This document shows positions 61,017-64,000 of a DNA stretch of 64,000 nt, in pieces (position 1 is the first letter of the stretch; each line of letters opens with the position of its first letter). The stretch is taken from the NCBI GenBank assembly GCA_964551925.1, contig CAZKFA010000002.1, positions 1-64,000 on the forward strand, read 5' to 3'. The stretch comes from CAZKFA01 sp964551925. GTDB taxonomy: Bacteria > Cyanobacteriota > Vampirovibrionia > LMEP-6097. A model generated the notes under the pieces. It made no database searches. It saw only the letters and a program-made list of their open reading frames with translations, and was not told the DNA's origin. Both the position numbers and the translations under genes were made by a program.

Positions 61017-62236
61017 AGTTTTATTTTACCATTTATCCATATCTCTTTGATTCTACTTAGCTTTGTATCCATTATCAATTCAAAAATATCAATATTGTTT
61101 AGATCTATTTTAGGATCTGTAATTTCTAGTACTGACCAACTTTGCGATAGTTCGTTTAGAGAGCCTAGTTCTAGTCTATTTAATATTTTGGCAGCATCGC
61201 TAGTAATCAATTCAAAACGTTTTTTTGCAGTCAATCCTGGAATCGCATTTACTTCTTTACGCAAATCCAAATCATAATTTGAGGCTTTGCTATCAGTACC
61301 AACTCCATATGCAACTTCTAATAAGTTCCAATTTTTATAATCAGCAAAACCATTCTCTAGGAGCTGATTTGAGCGCGGGCAAGTAACTAATTTGACATCA
61401 TGTTTTTTAAGCGTCTCTAAATCCTCTGTAGACGCGTGTACGGCGTGAGTTAATAAAGAATTACAATTGAGTAAGTTATTACGTGCTAGGTAATCAATAG
61501 AACTTTTGTAAGGCTGCCAGTGATTGAGTTTGGGCTCTAATGTATTAATTGCTGACCAGAATTGAATTGCATTAGGAGCATTTTTTGATCTGAACCATTC
61601 TTCTTCTTCCTGGCTCTCTGCGACGTGAGAGAGTAGCGGTAACTGATGATCGTCACACCATTCTTGACAAAGCTGCCACAGAGCTGCTGAGACGTCGTAA
61701 CTAGCGTGTGGTGACAGTGTGAATCGAATATGCGGATCTTGAGGCAGTGAATTGATTAATCTAATTTTTTCTTGGAAGATACTTTGAGCTTGATTCGGAT
61801 CAGACCCAAAAATTTCTATACCAATGATCCCGGCCAAACCAGTCTCTTTCATAGCAAGGAAGGTCTCTAAAGGGAAGTTAGAATTATCCACCACAAAACC
61901 CGTACCACTCATTAAAGCCTCTTTGCAACCCAGCAAAGCTGCTCGCTGAGCCCATGCTTTAGGTGTAGGACCCTCCTCCAAATGCTGTATCTTTTGCACT
62001 AAATCAAGCATCCAATTAAATAAATTCCGCCGTTTTATCTTAATATCGGAGTAGTTTAGATGAGAGTGTAAATTGATAAAACTCGGTATAACTATTGAGT
62101 ATTTGCCTTGAGAAGTACCTTGGACTGAGCTCTTTATAATATGTGTAATACCATTTTCCTTGTAAATACAAGCATTCTTAAGAATATTGTTAGAGGTTTG
62201 AATTACTAGGTTATGGGTATATTGATTGTATATCAT
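61007..62236 (-). CDS. Amidohydrolase family protein (deaminase-like)
   Basis: Metal-dependent hydrolase, TIM barrel of the ATZ/cytosine-deaminase/aminodeoxyfutalosine-deaminase group. H-x-H in INLHSHLNYSD, HVAES, LLTHAVHA and GTDSKASNYDLDLRKE supply the metal ligands. 409 aa. A role as aminodeoxyfutalosine deaminase in menaquinone synthesis is possible, but no men/mqn gene is near. Confidence 0.82.
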   Translation of the reverse strand: MIYNQYTHNLVIQTSNNILKNACIYKENGITHIIKSSVQGTSQGKYSIVIPSFINLHSHLNYSDIKIKRRNLFNWMLDLVQKIQHLEEGPTPKAWAQRAALLGCKEALMSGTGFVVDNSNFPLETFLAMKETGLAGIIGIEIFGSDPNQAQSIFQEKIRLINSLPQDPHIRFTLSPHASYDVSAALWQLCQEWCDDHQLPLLSHVAESQEEEEWFRSKNAPNAIQFWSAINTLEPKLNHWQPYKSSIDYLARNNLLNCNSLLTHAVHASTEDLETLKKHDVKLVTCPRSNQLLENGFADYKNWNLLEVAYGVGTDSKASNYDLDLRKEVNAIPGLTAKKRFELITSDAAKILNRLELGSLNELSQSWSVLEITDPKIDLNNIDIFELIMDTKLSRIKEIWINGKIKLWT

Positions 62237-62265
62237 CTGATTTAGTTTATTAGGACTAGTTATTT

Positions 62266-62580
62266 ATGTTGAAACTCAAAATTAAAAACGACAACCAGCA
62301 AATTCTTGATTTAGAAGTTGGTGGACAGTTACTTTACAGTGATGCTGAGCATTTCAAAGAAACAGTACTTGCTCACCTTAAAGAACAGTCGAAAGTAAGA
62401 GTAGATTGTTCCGATCTTAATTTTCTTGATAGTGCTGGAATGGGTTCTTTTGTCAGATTGTGGAAAGAATGTAAAATTATTGGAGCGGAACTTGAACTGC
62501 ATAATGTAGTTGATGATGTTCAGAGTTTGCTTAGAATAGCACGTTTGCATCAACTAACCAGAATAGTTTCTAAACCCTAA
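62266..62580 (+). CDS. Anti-sigma factor antagonist (STAS domain)
   Basis: 104-aa single STAS domain with the phosphorylatable serine S56 in FLDSAGMG. Works by partner switching with an anti-sigma kinase, which is not in the window. Its stop shares one base with the next ATG (TAATG), tying it to the phosphatase that would act on it. Confidence 0.9.
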   Translation: MLKLKIKNDNQQILDLEVGGQLLYSDAEHFKETVLAHLKEQSKVRVDCSDLNFLDSAGMGSFVRLWKECKIIGAELELHNVVDDVQSLLRIARLHQLTRIVSKP

Positions 62581-64000
62581 TGTCAGAGAATGATCAAAAA
62601 ATTTCTAAAGAATCTGAACTAGCAGAGCAGATTGATGAGCTAGCGTTGAAGCTTGAGACTGAGCGTAAATTAAACGAAGATAAAACATCAATAATGAAAA
62701 AGACGATCGCTGAGACAGAAGATCTCGCGCGTCATTTGCAGAATACGACTTTAGCCCTTATTCAGGAACGGCAGATTGCTAATGCTAGAGCCGAGAAGGA
62801 AAAGCTATTAAATAAATGGATTGAGAAGATCAATAGTTCTTTTGATCTTGATTCTTTATTATTCGTTGCAGTAAAAGAACTTAATGAGCATCTTAAGTCT
62901 AGTCGCTGTGGCGTTATATTGTTTGATAAAGATGAAATTATTGCATTAAAAGAAGTCTCTAAGAAAGATTTCGCGCGTAAGTCACAAGGTCAAGCTGCAG
63001 TGATCAGTGATCTTGCGCATGAGGAACTCAAAAGAAACATCTTGATTCGTAAAGTTCTTAAAACTAAATCCGTTATTTTAGAATCTTCATTAGAGGATAT
63101 AGAAGATAAGGACATTTTTCTGGAAGATGTTAAGGCTATTGCACTGTTGCCTTTAAGTGTTAAGTATGAATTAGCGACTAATCAAGAAGATACTTTATTG
63201 ATGAATGAGATAGTTGGTGTGATCTACCTTCAAGATTGTTCTGATGAGCGTGATTGGCTTGATAGAGAAGTAGATCTGGTTCAATCGATTCTACAGCCCT
63301 TGGGGACGGCGATTGAGAAGGCGATCCTGTATCAAGAGGCAAGGCAGCGTACTAAGTATGCTGAATTGCTAAATAATCTTACTGCTCAAATTAGATCTAG
63401 TTTGAATCTTAGTGAAATCCTGGCTCGTACTGTAACCGAATTGGGGATTGCCTTTAAGGCATCTAGGTGTTTTTTATATTTTGATGGTTATATTAGTGAT
63501 GAGTACTGTGCTGAAGGTGTGGAATCTATTGTTGATAGAACTAAATATTTGATTCTTGATAAATTCCGTCAGGAGAAGTCTTTCAGAGCAATTGCTGTTA
63601 ATAATTTACTGACAACTGAAAACCAATCTCGTTTGACTGATCCAGAGAAAGAGCAATTACAGCTTAGTAAAGCTGTTGCTGCTTTAGCTTGCCCCTTGCA
63701 TTTCCAGGGGATAATGCAGGGTTGGATTGTGTTTCATGATGTTAATAAGCGCAAGTGGACAAATGATGAAATTGCCTTTGTTGAATCAGCAGCAAGTCAA
63801 GTTATCGTAGCAATGACTCAGTCGCGCATGTATGAGAAGTTGAATTCTTATCAGGAGAAATTATCACGTGAGTTAAAACAAGCGGCTCAAGTACAGACTT
63901 CATTAATTGGTGGTGATGTGCTTGATGTTAATATCGAGACATCGGTATTCTATAAAGCACATAGTAATGTTTCTGGTGATTTTTATTGGGTAGCAGAATT
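62580..64000 (+). CDS. GAF-domain PP2C (SpoIIE/RsbU-like) phosphatase, 5' part
   Basis: Runs off the right edge. From ATG 62580: coiled coil (about 10-85), two GAF-like domains (about 90-240 and 260-420) and the start of a SpoIIE/PP2C domain at VSGDFYWVAE. This is the usual sensor phosphatase of STAS partner-switch systems and overlaps the STAS gene by one base. Confidence 0.82.
   Translation, partial: MSENDQKISKESELAEQIDELALKLETERKLNEDKTSIMKKTIAETEDLARHLQNTTLALIQERQIANARAEKEKLLNKWIEKINSSFDLDSLLFVAVKELNEHLKSSRCGVILFDKDEIIALKEVSKKDFARKSQGQAAVISDLAHEELKRNILIRKVLKTKSVILESSLEDIEDKDIFLEDVKAIALLPLSVKYELATNQEDTLLMNEIVGVIYLQDCSDERDWLDREVDLVQSILQPLGTAIEKAILYQEARQRTKYAELLNNLTAQIRSSLNLSEILARTVTELGIAFKASRCFLYFDGYISDEYCAEGVESIVDRTKYLILDKFRQEKSFRAIAVNNLLTTENQSRLTDPEKEQLQLSKAVAALACPLHFQGIMQGWIVFHDVNKRKWTNDEIAFVESAASQVIVAMTQSRMYEKLNSYQEKLSRELKQAAQVQTSLIGGDVLDVNIETSVFYKAHSNVSGDFYWVAE

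Overview
The window is a 64 kb stretch of an AT-rich, densely packed bacterial chromosome. It carries one scaffold gap of 100 N at 27724-27823. The organism is probably didermic: it has FabI, MurG, SecF, a CpaC-type secretin and a lipoprotein. Ribosomal order (map, infA, rpmJ, rpsM, rpsK, rpoA, rplQ with no rpsD between rpsK and rpoA), TrmFO, a three-histidine-box desaturase and FlhA together point to the Cyanobacteria/Melainabacteria (Vampirovibrionia) side of the tree. That placement is inference. No recoded stop codons are needed.

Layout. 1-11.6 kb: secF, a lone flhA, sodA-proC, a DNA glycosylase, a 2-Cys peroxiredoxin, DAHP synthase and ispH, mixed with unknown proteins. 11.7-18.8 kb: pheT, map and the ribosomal/rpoA cluster. 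18.8-22.7 kb: an ArgA-like acetyltransferase, a DegT aminotransferase, tRNA-Ala and an oxidoreductase. 22.7-28.2 kb is accessory: two DUF4143 ATPases, inverted repeats, a decayed duplicate of the cinA 3' end, a pterin dehydratase, cinA, broken tRNA-Ser copies and the gap. 28.2-30.3 kb: a protoglobin operon divergent from a Crp/Fnr regulator, sharing a perfect 20-bp operator palindrome. 31.0-42.0 kb: a continuous 12-gene Tad-like pilus/secretion operon ending in a response regulator. 42-64 kb: tatD, lysS, a type IV pilin-like protein, fabI, tRNA-Lys-trmFO, fumC, tRNA-Gly, a lipoprotein, purF, a U32 protein, murG, a desaturase, an ApaG-HspQ fusion, an amidohydrolase and a STAS plus GAF/PP2C signalling pair running off the end.

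How the parts work together. The Tad-like operon holds the core machine: SAF protein CpaB, TadZ/CpaE-like protein, TadA ATPase, TadB, TadC and secretin. It also holds a very short Flp-like pilin, exported TPR proteins and its own regulator, but no prepilin peptidase. The Fnr-like regulator, operator and protoglobin form a likely gas-sensing module. Many genes appear to be transcribed leaderless from an extended -10 of the form TGCTANNAT, which fixes several start codons.

Non-coding structure is rich: a 122-125 bp dispersed element in two copies with compensatory stem changes, a repeated operator-like palindrome before pheT and infA, a GC-rich element bounded by a perfect 16-bp inverted repeat, a second palindromic repeat family, and a nested double hairpin after flhA. 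No CRISPR array, complete insertion sequence or integrase was seen.
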